A stretch of DNA of 64,000 bases from AV80 sp035536995 (GCA_035536995.1 DATLNB010000022.1:1-64000), one strand, 5' to 3'; positions 43,469 through 51,483 are shown, numbered from the stretch's first letter. Notes: generated by a model not told the origin, from the sequence alone. Made by a program: numbers and translations.

Positions 43469-44347
43469 ATGGGGAAGATCATTGGGGTTTTGTTTTTCGT
43501 GGTGCTGGCAACAGCGGACGCGGCGTCTTTGCCGTTTTCGACGGTGTTCAAGGGGCGGGACAAGTTCGATAAGATCGTGGCCAAGGCAAAGGCGGAGAAC
43601 TGGTCCGCGCTGCCGCTCGGCGAGCGGACGGTGACTATCGGCAAGGAGATGATCGGGACGCGCTACAAGAATTATACGCTCGAGATTGACGACCGGATCG
43701 AGGCGCCCTCGGTGAATTTCGTGGGGCTGGATTGCTGGACGTTTTTCGAAATCGCCGTCGGGATGTCACGGATGATGAGCGAACCACAGGAGAATTGGAC
43801 GCCGGAACGGCTGCTGCATTACATCGAGCTGGATCGGTATCGGGGCGGCAACTGCACGGGCGAGTATCTGTCGCGTTTACATTACCTCGAGGACTGGCTT
43901 GCCGATAACGATCGGCGCGGGCTGGTCGAGGACGTGACGCGCAGCCTGGGCGGAGTGAGTGTGCCGCACTCGGCCAGGGAAATGACGGTCGGTTGGCGGC
44001 ATTACCGCTATTTGCGGTCGAACCGGGCGTTGCTGGGGCCGCTGCGGCAAATGGAGGAACGCGTCTCGAGCCGGCCGCTTTACCAGATACCAAAGAGCCG
44101 GGTGGCTTCCATCGAAGGGAAACTGCGCAGCGGCGACGTGATAGGCATTGTCTCGCGCGATGGGCGGCAGATGTTCGCTACTTCACACGTGGGGCTCGCG
44201 ATTCGCCAGCCGGATGGCTCGCTCCACTTTATGCATGCTTCTGCGCCGCGGAATTACGGCAAAGTGGTGATCGACTCGACGCTTTCCGGTTACCTGCACA
44301 AATTCGGATCACATACCGGGATTTTGGTGGCCAGGCCGGTGCGGTAA
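43469..44347 (+). CDS. Exported DUF1460 (NlpC/P60-like cysteine amidase) protein
   Basis: The protein has 292 residues from the ATG at 43469. The longer frame is rejected because it runs antisense to rarA and through the palindrome. A signal peptide is visible (IIGVLFFVVLATADAAS). DUF1460 features are NFVGLDCWTFFEIAVGMSRM, with the nucleophile cysteine, then RYRGGNCTGEYLSRLHYLEDW, and SGDVIGIVSRDGRQMFATSHVGLAIRQPDG, with the candidate catalytic histidine. Members resemble N-acetylmuramoyl-L-alanine amidases acting on peptidoglycan fragments. It converges on the histidine kinase gene. Confidence 0.88.
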   Translation: MGKIIGVLFFVVLATADAASLPFSTVFKGRDKFDKIVAKAKAENWSALPLGERTVTIGKEMIGTRYKNYTLEIDDRIEAPSVNFVGLDCWTFFEIAVGMSRMMSEPQENWTPERLLHYIELDRYRGGNCTGEYLSRLHYLEDWLADNDRRGLVEDVTRSLGGVSVPHSAREMTVGWRHYRYLRSNRALLGPLRQMEERVSSRPLYQIPKSRVASIEGKLRSGDVIGIVSRDGRQMFATSHVGLAIRQPDGSLHFMHASAPRNYGKVVIDSTLSGYLHKFGSHTGILVARPVR

Positions 44348-44363
44348 TCGTCGTATACGACGA
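44348..44363. repeat. Perfect 16-bp palindrome between convergent genes
   Basis: TCGTCGTATACGACGA is a perfect palindrome starting right after the DUF1460 stop codon. It may be part of a transcription-end structure or a small repeat element. No T-run follows. Confidence 0.5.
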
Positions 44364-44373
44364 ACAGGTCCTA

Positions 44374-46377
44374 TCACGCTGCGGTCTGGAGGTCGATAAC
44401 GAACCGGGCGCCTTTTCCGGCCCCGTCGCTGAAGGCGCGGATTGAGCCGTGGTGCATCTCAACGATCGCTTTGCTGATAGCGAGGCCGAGACCGAGGCCT
44501 TCGCGGCGGATGCCGCCCTGCTCGAAAGCGTCGAAGATTTTCTCAATATATGAGGGCTCGATCCCTATGCCGGTATCGCTGATCTCGATGTGCAGCGCGC
44601 CCCGGCCGGGATTGAGGGTCCGCACGGTCACGGCGCCGGCGCGCGGCGTGAATTTCGAGGCGTTCCTCAAAACGTTCCAGAAAACCTGTTGTAACCGGGA
44701 AGCGTCTGCCAGGACCATGTGATCGGCAGCATTCAACTCGACCGAGAGATTGAGGTCGCGGGAACTGATCTCGTCGCGAACAATCTCCATGGCATGCGTC
44801 AGGACGTCGTGCGCATCCGATTTACGGAGGTGAAGCCTGAGTTTGCCCCGGGCGATCCGGGTTAGATCGAGGAGGTCGTCAATCAGGCGTGCCTCGAGTT
44901 CGACATTACGGCAAACCATGCGCAGGCCTTCATCCACCTCCGGCGGAAGCGAAGGATCGTTTATCATCCCGCCGGCCCAGATGAGGATGGGCGTAAGCGG
45001 GGTCCGGAGCTCGTGGCTGAGGGTGGCGAGGAATTGGTCCTTGGCCGCGTTGGCAGATTCGGCCGCTTCCTTTTGCTGCTTCAGCTCGGCCTCAATCTCT
45101 CGCCGGCGGACAAAAAGGCCGATCTGACTGCCCAGCGCCTCGACGAGCGAGAGGAGATCGTCGTCGGGCGGGACGGGCTCGCGGCTGAACAATTCCAGGA
45201 CCCCGTTTATTTCGCCTTCGGCCTGGAGTGGAAATCCAAAGCTGCCGCCCAGGTTCGCGGCGGCCGCCGCGGCGGCACGGGAAAACTGCGGGTTGTTCGG
45301 CAAATCCTCCATCGAGCCGGGCTTGCCCGAAGCCACGATGCGCCCGGGGAACCCCTGGTTCTTGCCGAGGACCATCGCGTTCGTCGCGGCCGCGAACTCA
45401 GCCAGGCCATCCTGGTCGCGATGCCAGCTGGCAATACAGCGCAATTCGTCTTTTTCGCGGTCGCGCAGCCAAATGGAACCGGCTACCCAATTGCCAACCG
45501 CAGCGATCGACTCAACAACCCGCGGCCCGGATTCTTCCAGCGTCGCAGACCCGGCGAGAAGGTTCGCGACCGAGTATTGGGCCCGGCGGCGGCCCTCGGT
45601 TTGGACCCTCTCGGTGATGTCGCGGGCGATCTTGGATGCGCCGATTATGCGGCCTTCCCGATCTTTGAGCGGAGAGACGGTGACCGAAATATCGAACAAC
45701 CGGCCGTCTTTGCGTTGGCGGACGGTCTCGTAATGGTCGATCCGGTCGCCGCTGCGGATGCGCTCGATAATTTTCGGCTCTTCGTGTTGGCGATCAGGCG
45801 GGATCAAGGTGAGGATCGATTTTCCGATTATCTCCTCGGGTTTGTAGCCGAACAGCCGCTCGGCCGCCGCATTCCAGCTGGTAATAATCCCATTCAAGTC
45901 TTTGGTTACGATTGCATCGTCCGACGACTCGATGATCGCTGCGAGGCGGCGGCTGGCTTCTTCGCCCCGATTCCGATCTGTAATGTCGCGGAGGTACGCG
46001 GTGAATGTCAGCCCGGCCGCGCGCTGAAGCGCCGTAATCGCCAGTTCGACCGTTATCTCCGATCCGTCCGCCCGGAGCGCGGTCACTTCGAGACGCTTTC
46101 CGAGGACCGCGCCTTCCCCTGTCTCGAGGTATCGTTTCAGCCCTGCTCGGTGCCGGTCGCGCAGAGGCGGTGGGATAATGAGGCTGGCGAGCTCCTTCCC
46201 GATCACGTCGGCACGGCAATAACCAAAAACCCGTTCGGCTGCCGGGTTGAACTCTATGATCCGTCCCTCCGTGTCCATCGAAATGATGCAATCGAGGGCC
46301 GAGTCCAGGAGGGCCCGGTCAAGCATCCCTGCCTCGGTTCTCTCGCTGGTTAGGGCAGATTCGGTTTTGGGTTCCAT
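44374..46377 (-). CDS. PAS-PAS-GAF hybrid sensor histidine kinase (orphan)
   Basis: This 667-residue soluble kinase has no membrane segment. Two PAS domains with PAC motifs come first (about 20-135 and 145-265; each has the FGY and DIT pattern). A GAF domain follows (about 270-425). A short coiled coil then leads to the HisKA domain with the phospho-accepting H455 in LATLSHELRTPL. The HATPase domain has the N box VFWNVLRNASKF, G1 ISDTGIGIE and G2 GLGLGLAIS. It ends there, with no receiver domain, and no response regulator gene is adjacent. The signal is unknown; PAS/GAF order suggests a cytoplasmic redox or ligand cue. Confidence 0.92.
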   Translation of the reverse strand: MEPKTESALTSERTEAGMLDRALLDSALDCIISMDTEGRIIEFNPAAERVFGYCRADVIGKELASLIIPPPLRDRHRAGLKRYLETGEGAVLGKRLEVTALRADGSEITVELAITALQRAAGLTFTAYLRDITDRNRGEEASRRLAAIIESSDDAIVTKDLNGIITSWNAAAERLFGYKPEEIIGKSILTLIPPDRQHEEPKIIERIRSGDRIDHYETVRQRKDGRLFDISVTVSPLKDREGRIIGASKIARDITERVQTEGRRRAQYSVANLLAGSATLEESGPRVVESIAAVGNWVAGSIWLRDREKDELRCIASWHRDQDGLAEFAAATNAMVLGKNQGFPGRIVASGKPGSMEDLPNNPQFSRAAAAAAANLGGSFGFPLQAEGEINGVLELFSREPVPPDDDLLSLVEALGSQIGLFVRRREIEAELKQQKEAAESANAAKDQFLATLSHELRTPLTPILIWAGGMINDPSLPPEVDEGLRMVCRNVELEARLIDDLLDLTRIARGKLRLHLRKSDAHDVLTHAMEIVRDEISSRDLNLSVELNAADHMVLADASRLQQVFWNVLRNASKFTPRAGAVTVRTLNPGRGALHIEISDTGIGIEPSYIEKIFDAFEQGGIRREGLGLGLAISKAIVEMHHGSIRAFSDGAGKGARFVIDLQTAA

Positions 46378-46447
46378 GAGGTTACGCGCCTTCGGATATC
46401 ATCGAAGCTACGCGTTCCTTCGACCGCCTCGGCGCCGGCATTTTCAA

Positions 46448-47254
46448 TCATCCCGGTGGGGGGTCTATGTTTAGCGGCGTCTCGTTTTGCCTGGCCAGAG
46501 CCATCCAGAGTCGCGTCCGGTCGAGACCGCGGCGAAACCGCCGCCGCCACGGGACGTGCGTCAGAGTTGACCGGATGCGCGGCTCGATCTTGACCCCAGC
46601 CTGTTCGCAAAGGTCAAGGGCCTCCTGGGTCCACAGCCGTCGTGAGATGGCTGACATCAGGTATGGAATCGGAACACCGTCCTGCCCTGAATAGGAGAGA
46701 GTCAACAGGTCGCGGGTCCGCTCGCTCCCGCGTGCCTCCATGTTCCACGCTGTTTCACCCGGACGCAGCGCGGATTGAAGGACAGATTTCTTCCACAGGG
46801 TCACCTGCAGGCGCGTTCGGCCATCGGAGTCCGGCGGGACGACACCGAACCTTTCGTTGATCGCCTCGAAATTATCCTCCAGACGTGATCGCCCGTAGAA
46901 ACAGAACGAGGCGGCGTCGCGCTCGAATGCGTAGGCGATATCGGACGCCAGCTGCTGGGTTCGGACCGGGCCGGTAAGAAAATAGTCCTCCTGGAAGTAG
47001 AGAATGTGGGAGTGGGGAATCTGTCCCAGGGCAATTGCCATATTGGACGCCCAGTCGTTGTCCGGACCTACGGCGATGGGGTGGAGGATGTTTGAGCGAA
47101 CGCGGAGACTGTTGATAACGAGGTGGGCCCGAAATGGGCAGTCCGGCCAGTACTTGGAAAAGAAATAGACGAACGGCCGCCAGGTATCGAAGAAAGCGTC
47201 ACAGCTCGAGATTACGATGGCGATCGAGCCGGTAAAGTCCCTCAAGTCGGGCAT
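46448..47254 (-). CDS. Glycosyltransferase-like protein, unknown specificity
   Basis: This 268-residue soluble protein starts at an ATG. It begins IAIVISSCDAFFDTWRPFVYFFSKYWPDCPF, a nucleotide-sugar-transferase-like first strand and helix. It then has NDWASNMAIALGQIPHSHILYFQEDYFLTGPV, in which QEDYF sits where GT-A enzymes carry their acidic metal-binding residues. Late in the protein is GVPIPYLMSAISRRLW. The pattern resembles small GT-A-like enzymes of polysaccharide loci, but no such locus is next to it. It is divergent from the tmRNA gene. Confidence 0.6.
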   Translation of the reverse strand: MPDLRDFTGSIAIVISSCDAFFDTWRPFVYFFSKYWPDCPFRAHLVINSLRVRSNILHPIAVGPDNDWASNMAIALGQIPHSHILYFQEDYFLTGPVRTQQLASDIAYAFERDAASFCFYGRSRLEDNFEAINERFGVVPPDSDGRTRLQVTLWKKSVLQSALRPGETAWNMEARGSERTRDLLTLSYSGQDGVPIPYLMSAISRRLWTQEALDLCEQAGVKIEPRIRSTLTHVPWRRRFRRGLDRTRLWMALARQNETPLNIDPPPG

Positions 47255-47330
47255 TGCAGATTGATTCGGCTCCAGTTTCCCCTGCGCAAGGGATTTCTTT
47301 GTGCATTAGTGACAGGTCAAGGAGGGTTAG

Positions 47331-47359
47331 TTGAAGCGAAGTCTCGCTAATGATACTGT
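47331..47359 (+). promoter_or_regulatory. Predicted sigma-70 promoter of ssrA
   Basis: TTGAAG (47331-47336) and TACTGT (47354-47359) are 17 nt apart, and an extended -10 TG lies at 47351-47352. The predicted start of tmRNA at 47369 is 9 nt further on, which fits a promoter for this RNA. Confidence 0.55.
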
Positions 47360-47368
47360 TCTGCGATT

Positions 47369-47724
47369 GGGGGCGCACTGGCTTCGACTCGTAGTTTGAA
47401 GCGCAGGCGGCATGTCGAGGATGGTTCGTTGGCCTCGTTAAAATCCGGACCAAAACAAATAAACGCAGATCACCAAGATCTCGCTCTCGCGGCTTAATTG
47501 ACCGCGATGTTCACGGTTGGACGCCTGCTACGGCCGGGAACATGGACAGCAGGCTAATTGTCTGGCGGAGCGACCGCGCCGGGCGGTGAAGGAATTTCGT
47601 GGACGCTCGGGGGCCGGCAGTGTGCCGGTGCAAAGCTTGGCCCCTTAAAACAAATCATCGGCTACACATGTAGAAGCTTGCGTTGATGGCTTCGGGGACA
47701 GGGGTTCAACTCCCCTCGCCTCCA
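47369..47724 (+). ncRNA. ssrA: Transfer-messenger RNA (tmRNA), tag ADHQDLALAA
   Basis: This RNA rescues stalled ribosomes by trans-translation. The 5' end GGGGGCG (47369-47375) pairs with CGCCTCC (47717-47723). The T-arm is AGGGG/CCCCT (47700-47704 and 47712-47716) with the canonical loop TTCAACT. The tRNA-like 5' half has the typical CTGGCTTCGACTC. The tag reading frame is GCA at 47465 to TAA at 47495-47497 and encodes ADHQDLALAA, ending in the LAA degron seen in bacteria. The 3' CCA is not encoded (A724 is followed by CTT). The resume codon GCA is inferred from the tag length and the common alanine start. Confidence 0.93.
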
Positions 47725-47916
47725 CTTCCTCCTCCCGGAAAACCTCGGCCAATTCAGGCCACGCCGATCCGCACCGCGGTTGGGCACCGGCAACCCACAA
47801 CCTGCATTGCACCGGCCGGTAGCGTGGGCGCCGACATCCATATCTGGTCCTCCAATCGTGGCACGCCCGTTGCTTATAGTAATTATAGTCAGAATAACAA
47901 CTATAAAAAGCCGACC
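47725..47916. other. Gap between ssrA and exported peptidase-like gene, with TTATAGT repeats
   Basis: No gene is seen. TTATAGT occurs twice directly (47874-47880 and 47883-47889) and once inverted as ACTATAA (47900-47906), just before the next ATG. The AT-rich stretch stands out and may hold the promoter (TATAGT resembles a -10 box) and an operator. Confidence 0.45.
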
Positions 47917-48462
47917 ATGAAAAAATCCCTTCTCTTCGCCGCTCTTTTCCTCTCCGTTGCCGCCTCATCCGCCTTCGCAGACGCCCTCCTCTTCACCGTC
48001 AACGCCACCCCTTACGACCGTCAAATGGCCCGCATTCGCCCGGTTTTGACCGCCTCCAGCAAGGGAGCGAATTCGCAGGTCTCGATGGCCGTCGTGAATC
48101 AATGGATGGCGGATCTCCGCTCCATCCCGTACGGCTTCACCACTTTCTGGAAAACGCCCGCGGAAGCGCAGTCCGGGGCGCCGGCCGATTGCAAAGCCAA
48201 AGCCGTCGCGCTTTACGAAAAAATGCAGGAGAACGGCGCGACCAATGTCCGCCTCGTCATCGGCAAGCGCACTGCCGCCAGCCGCCAGACGCACGCCTGG
48301 CTCGCCTGGGAGACGCACGGCGGGACCTACGTCCTCGACCCAACCTTCAACTGGACGGCTTGCACGACCTCGCAAGTGGGACGGAAAAATTATCAACCCC
48401 TCTACGCCTACGCCGGCGCAAAGAAATATCGGGCGGCCTCAACGCTCGTTGCGCAGAACTAA
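47917..48462 (+). CDS. Exported transglutaminase-like cysteine peptidase (BTLCP-like)
   Basis: The protein has 181 residues from the ATG at 47917. The open frame upstream crosses the tmRNA 3' end and is rejected. A signal peptide is clear (SLLFAALFLSVAASSAFAD). The catalytic set C92 (APADCKAKAVALY), H126 (QTHAWLAWET) and D141 (YVLDPTF) fits the bacterial transglutaminase-like cysteine peptidase fold. Such enzymes cleave or remodel periplasmic or surface proteins (LapG type) or act as amidases. A strong terminator follows at 48485. Confidence 0.85.
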   Translation: MKKSLLFAALFLSVAASSAFADALLFTVNATPYDRQMARIRPVLTASSKGANSQVSMAVVNQWMADLRSIPYGFTTFWKTPAEAQSGAPADCKAKAVALYEKMQENGATNVRLVIGKRTAASRQTHAWLAWETHGGTYVLDPTFNWTACTTSQVGRKNYQPLYAYAGAKKYRAASTLVAQN

Positions 48463-48484
48463 CCTTTCTGGAGTAGCCTGACTA

Positions 48485-48524
48485 GAGGGCGGCGCTCCCC
48501 CGGGAGGCCGCCCTCGCTGCTTTT
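48485..48524 (+). terminator. Rho-independent terminator
   Basis: GAGGGCGGC (48485-48493) pairs with GCCGCCCTC (48507-48515), with an inner CTCCC/GGGAG helix. The stem is followed by GCTGCTTTT. It ends the transcript of the transglutaminase-like gene. Confidence 0.85.
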
Positions 48525-48586
48525 AAGGGCCTGAGCCGACTAACCGCGATTGCGCTCGGCGACTGGAGAGTTGATCATGCTCCTTT

Positions 48587-48958
48587 GTGCGCCGGATCGG
48601 GGAATTTCTCTTGGTTTGCCTCCTGGGTGTGACGTCATGCGTCTCGCTCGAGTCTCCGACGAAATCGGCTCTTGTGGGAGATTGGCATTATCGGGACGAG
48701 GTTCAATCGTGCCATTACCGGTTTCGCTCTGACGGGCAGTTCTCTGGAGAGGTGACCAACCAAGGCAAGCTGGTTTCCAAGTTCACGGGTAAATGGTCGG
48801 TCCAGGGTATGGACCTCCTCTATGTTTACGCGAGCGATGCTTTCGGCCATATCCCGGCGGGTGCGACCGATCGGGATAGGCTGCTCGAGGTGCAAAAGGA
48901 CTCGTTTTTGATTCAGGCAGCGGACGGGAGCCGGCGGCGTTACGAGCGGGGTCTCTAG
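48587..48958 (+). CDS. Small lipoprotein, unknown function
   Basis: This 123-residue protein starts at a GTG. The signal peptide ends in the lipobox VTSC (C18), so the mature form is probably lipid-anchored. The body looks like a lipocalin-type or META-like strand set: LVGDWHYRDEVQSCHYRFRSDGQFSGEV, KFTGKWSVQGMDLLYVY, RLLEVQKDSFLIQAADGSRRRYERG. I do not recognise a named family. The GGAGAG upstream is too far for a normal Shine-Dalgarno site. Confidence 0.72.
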   Translation: MRRIGEFLLVCLLGVTSCVSLESPTKSALVGDWHYRDEVQSCHYRFRSDGQFSGEVTNQGKLVSKFTGKWSVQGMDLLYVYASDAFGHIPAGATDRDRLLEVQKDSFLIQAADGSRRRYERGL

Positions 48959-48970
48959 AAACGTGTACAG

Positions 48971-49016
48971 GGGAAGTTTCTTGTCTTCGGAGCGAAACCC
49001 GAAGATAAAGCTTCCC
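48971..49016 (+). terminator. Two-part hairpin after the lipoprotein gene
   Basis: GGGAAG (48971-48976) pairs with CTTCCC (49011-49016), and inside it TCTTCGG (48984-48990) pairs with CCGAAGA (48999-49005). It begins 12 nt after the lipoprotein stop and is a likely 3' end. The T-run is missing, so efficiency is uncertain. Confidence 0.5.
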
Positions 49017-49027
49017 AATAAAGCAGG

Positions 49028-49050
49028 ATTGGTGCTATAACCACACCAAT
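49028..49050. promoter_or_regulatory. Inverted repeat ATTGGTG/CACCAAT upstream of lipoprotein-peptidase-like gene
   Basis: Perfect 7-nt arms (49028-49034 and 49044-49050) flank a 9-nt spacer. A CATAAT box follows at 49054-49059 and the ATG is at 49093. The position suits an operator or a -35/-10 region. Confidence 0.4.
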
Positions 49051-49092
49051 TGCCATAATTATTCGTAACGCGTCTCCCGACTGGTTGCCTCT

Positions 49093-49608
49093 ATGAAGAA
49101 GTTTTTTTATCGCTCCTTATATACCCTCACGACTGCCCTCCTTTTGCTCTCCACGACCGCCTGCCGCCAGCGGGTAATCCTCAACCCCGGCGAAAATGAT
49201 CTGGTCGTCTTAAACGGGTGCGTTATCTCCGCCTGCAATTATCTCGCTGTGGTCAAAACACAGCACACCCTGGATCAAAACTTTTGGGCCAAAATCCTCC
49301 TCGTCCGTTTTGAGAATCATCCGGCCGGCCACGCGTATTGCGTCTGGGAAACCGAGGGAAATATCTACGGCTACGATCGGAACTCGGGCGCATTCCCAAT
49401 TCCGGTTTACACCCGCGATCCACGCGCGATTGCCATCGTCCTGGCGCAAGAGCTTTCGCGGATCCTGAACGAGCCGATGGCGGTAAGCCGCGCGGAGTTC
49501 GTCAATGCCAATGAATCCGAGCTTTATACGTTCACTTCACTAGAGCAGGCCTCGCCTCCGACACCCATGGCGGTGTTCGTCCAGGCTCCGAGTCTGGTTA
49601 AGCCGTAG
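49093..49608 (+). CDS. Lipoprotein with transglutaminase-like Cys-His-Asp pattern
   Basis: This 171-residue protein has a lipoprotein signal with lipobox TTAC (C24). C48 (ISACNYLAVVK), H80 (GHAYCVWET) and D95 (IYGYDRNSG) align with C92, H126 and D141 of the exported peptidase-like protein at 47917. The H-D spacing is the same (15) and the C-H spacing nearly so (32 against 34). HA-x2-x-WET-x-G is shared. I infer a diverged paralog with the same fold; activity is unproved. No family name is recognised with certainty. Confidence 0.72.
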   Translation: MKKFFYRSLYTLTTALLLLSTTACRQRVILNPGENDLVVLNGCVISACNYLAVVKTQHTLDQNFWAKILLVRFENHPAGHAYCVWETEGNIYGYDRNSGAFPIPVYTRDPRAIAIVLAQELSRILNEPMAVSRAEFVNANESELYTFTSLEQASPPTPMAVFVQAPSLVKP

Positions 49609-49616
49609 CTATCGCC

Positions 49617-49648
49617 AAAAAAAAGGCGCGATCGGTTAAGATCGCGCC
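49617..49648 (-). terminator. Intrinsic terminator on the minus strand
   Basis: GGCGCGATC (49625-49633) and GATCGCGCC (49640-49648) form a perfect 9-bp stem. Read on the minus strand it is followed by eight Ts (49617-49624 as As on the plus strand). This is textbook for minus-strand transcripts, yet no minus-strand gene lies between it and msrA. On the plus strand it has no T-run after the stem. Confidence 0.75.
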
Positions 49649-49784
49649 GCGAAAGCCAAGGGAACGTAACGTAACTTTGGATTGAGTAGTGAGTTCCTGA
49701 CTCGCACCGATCTTAATAGCAATGGCTATGCCGCTTTCTGGGTCCTGCCCCGACCATTCGTAAAATACCGTCGGAGACGCCTTC

Positions 49785-49789
49785 GGAGG
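49785..49789 (+). promoter_or_regulatory. Ribosome binding site deciding the PHP gene start
   Basis: GGAGG lies 9 nt before the GTG at 49799 (and 12 nt before a second GTG). It supports starting the PHP protein there and not at the far upstream codon at 49682. Confidence 0.7.
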
Positions 49790-49798
49790 CGAAGAGTT

Positions 49799-50860
49799 GT
49801 GGTGGATAAAGCAGGACCTTCGAATGCGGACTTAGCGGAGCTATTGGCCCGTAAATCTGAGACCGCTTCCGGAATCTTGGTTCGGGCTTATCGGCGCGCG
49901 GCCCGCAGCGCCTTTCTCTGGACCGAACGTGCGACCGATTTACTCGCCGCGGGCCGAGCGCTCACCGAATTGCACGGCGTCGGCCCGTTCCTGGCGCAGG
50001 AGATCCGCGGTTGGATCGAGGAGGGAGCTGCTGCGACTGTGCGCGCGCCGGCGATCCGGCGGGACTTTCTAACGCGAGCCGACGCACGGATTATTTTGTC
50101 CCGAGATCCACGATGGGCGGCACGGCTTCGCGGCGATCTGCAAATGCATACGACCTGGAGTGACGGATCCGGGAGCGTAGCGGACATGGCCGATGCCGCG
50201 GAAGCGCGAGGCTACGATTACATCGCGGTCACCGATCATTCGAAAGGCTTGAAAATCGCGGGCGGAATTGATGAGGGCGCGCTGGCGGGGCAAGGGAAAG
50301 AGATTGCGAAGAGGAATCGGGTGAACCGGAGCGGGAAGCTAACGGTGTTGCGCTCGCTTGAGATGAATCTGAATCCACGTGGAGAGGGGGACATGGAGCC
50401 GGCGGCATTGGCCCGGCTCGATCTCGTCCTTGGCGCTTTCCACTCCGCTCTTCGGACGAAGGAGGACCAGACCTCTCGCTATCTGGCGGCGGTCCGGAAT
50501 CCGGATATTCAGATTTTAGGTCATCCCCGCGGGAGGATTTACAATTTTCGGCTGGGACTCAAAGCCGATTGGCCTCGCGTTTTTGCTGCCGCCGCGAAAC
50601 TCAACAAAGCCGTCGAGATCGACAGCTATCCGGACCGCCAGGACCTGAACGTGGCTCTGCTAAAGATCGCGCGGAAAGAAGGGGTTCGGATTTCTTTAGG
50701 CACCGATGCGCACCATCCGGAACAGTTAGAATTCATCGAGCTTGGACTCGCGGCAGCGCTCAAGGCACGCATCCCGGCCGAACGCATCCTAAACTTTATG
50801 GATCTAGCCGCCTTGCGCGCCTGGGTCGAAAGCGTCAGGGCTGGAGCAAAGTCAGCCTAG
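49799..50860 (+). CDS. PHP-domain phosphoesterase with helix-hairpin-helix (PolX C-terminal-like)
   Basis: The protein has 353 residues from GTG 49799. The longer frame adds an Arg-rich stretch with no similarity. An N-terminal helix-hairpin-helix segment (LTELHGVGPFLAQEIRGWIEEG) precedes the PHP domain. The metal motifs are GDLQMHTTWSDGSGSV, IAVTDHSKGLKIAGG, LEMNLNPRGEGD, FHSAL, LGHPRGR and ISLGTDAHH. This corresponds to the C-terminal half of family X DNA polymerases without the polymerase core, so it is probably a phosphatase or nuclease of DNA repair. It overlaps msrA by 4 nt at the stops. Confidence 0.88.
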   Translation: MVDKAGPSNADLAELLARKSETASGILVRAYRRAARSAFLWTERATDLLAAGRALTELHGVGPFLAQEIRGWIEEGAAATVRAPAIRRDFLTRADARIILSRDPRWAARLRGDLQMHTTWSDGSGSVADMADAAEARGYDYIAVTDHSKGLKIAGGIDEGALAGQGKEIAKRNRVNRSGKLTVLRSLEMNLNPRGEGDMEPAALARLDLVLGAFHSALRTKEDQTSRYLAAVRNPDIQILGHPRGRIYNFRLGLKADWPRVFAAAAKLNKAVEIDSYPDRQDLNVALLKIARKEGVRISLGTDAHHPEQLEFIELGLAAALKARIPAERILNFMDLAALRAWVESVRAGAKSA

Positions 50861-51483
50861 TCCTTCTTTACCGCCCCCCAGATCTTCTCGAGAAAACTCA
50901 CACGTCCGGAGCCGACGTGGTAGAGCTCGTAATCCGCCGGATTCTTAAGGTAGTATTTTTGGTGATATTCCTCGGCCGGGAAGAAGGGCTGGATCGGGAG
51001 GATCTCGGTCACGATCGGCCGCGGGAATTTGCCTGATTTCGCGAGCTGTTCTCTGGAAGCTTCCGCGCTTTTCTTCTCCTCATCGTTGGCATAATAAACT
51101 GCCGCCTGATAGCTGAGGCCGACGTCATGGAACTGCCCGTCCGCCTGGGTGGGATTAATGTTGCGCCAGAAGATCTCGAGCAATTGCTCGTAGCTGATCT
51201 GGCCCGGATCGTAGGTTACCTGGATCACTTCGCGATGTTTGGTCCGGTGACCGGACACTTTGTCATAGGTCGCGTCATCGGCGCTACCTCCGCTGTAGCC
51301 GACGACGGTTTTGACAACGCCTCTTGCCTTGTCGTATGGCGGTTGCATGCACCAAAAACAGCCGCCGGCGAAAATCGCGGTCTTCGTCGGTGAAGGACTT
51401 TCTTCCGCCGCTTTGGCGGGAAACGTGGCAAAGCATCCAACTGCTCCGAGCAGACAGATCGCCAACCGGTAAGACATTCGCAT
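50857..51483 (-). CDS. msrA: Peptide-methionine (S)-S-oxide reductase, exported
   Basis: The protein has 208 residues from the ATG at 51483; in-frame ATGs at 51498 and 51477 are alternatives. It has an N-terminal signal peptide (YRLAICLLGAVGCFATFPAKA) and then the active-site motif GCFWC (about 41-45) followed by VVGYSGG. Later blocks are YDPGQISYEQLLEIFWRNINPTQ and FFPAEEYHQKYYLKNP. It reduces methionine sulfoxide in proteins. The signal peptide suggests periplasmic repair of oxidised proteins. It starts across the divergent trmB start region. Confidence 0.93.
   Translation of the reverse strand: MRMSYRLAICLLGAVGCFATFPAKAAEESPSPTKTAIFAGGCFWCMQPPYDKARGVVKTVVGYSGGSADDATYDKVSGHRTKHREVIQVTYDPGQISYEQLLEIFWRNINPTQADGQFHDVGLSYQAAVYYANDEEKKSAEASREQLAKSGKFPRPIVTEILPIQPFFPAEEYHQKYYLKNPADYELYHVGSGRVSFLEKIWGAVKKD

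Noticed and set aside
45013..46353. 446-codon frame antisense to the histidine kinase
   Set aside because: Codon pattern and motifs belong to the kinase strand; this is a GC-rich shadow frame.
47683..47724. Isolated tRNA 3' end (T-arm and acceptor)
   Set aside because: It is the 3' part of the tmRNA; its 5' partner is at 47369 and not 70 nt upstream.
49682..49798. Upstream start of the PHP gene
   Set aside because: The extra segment is Arg-rich without similarity, while GGAGG precedes GTG 49799.
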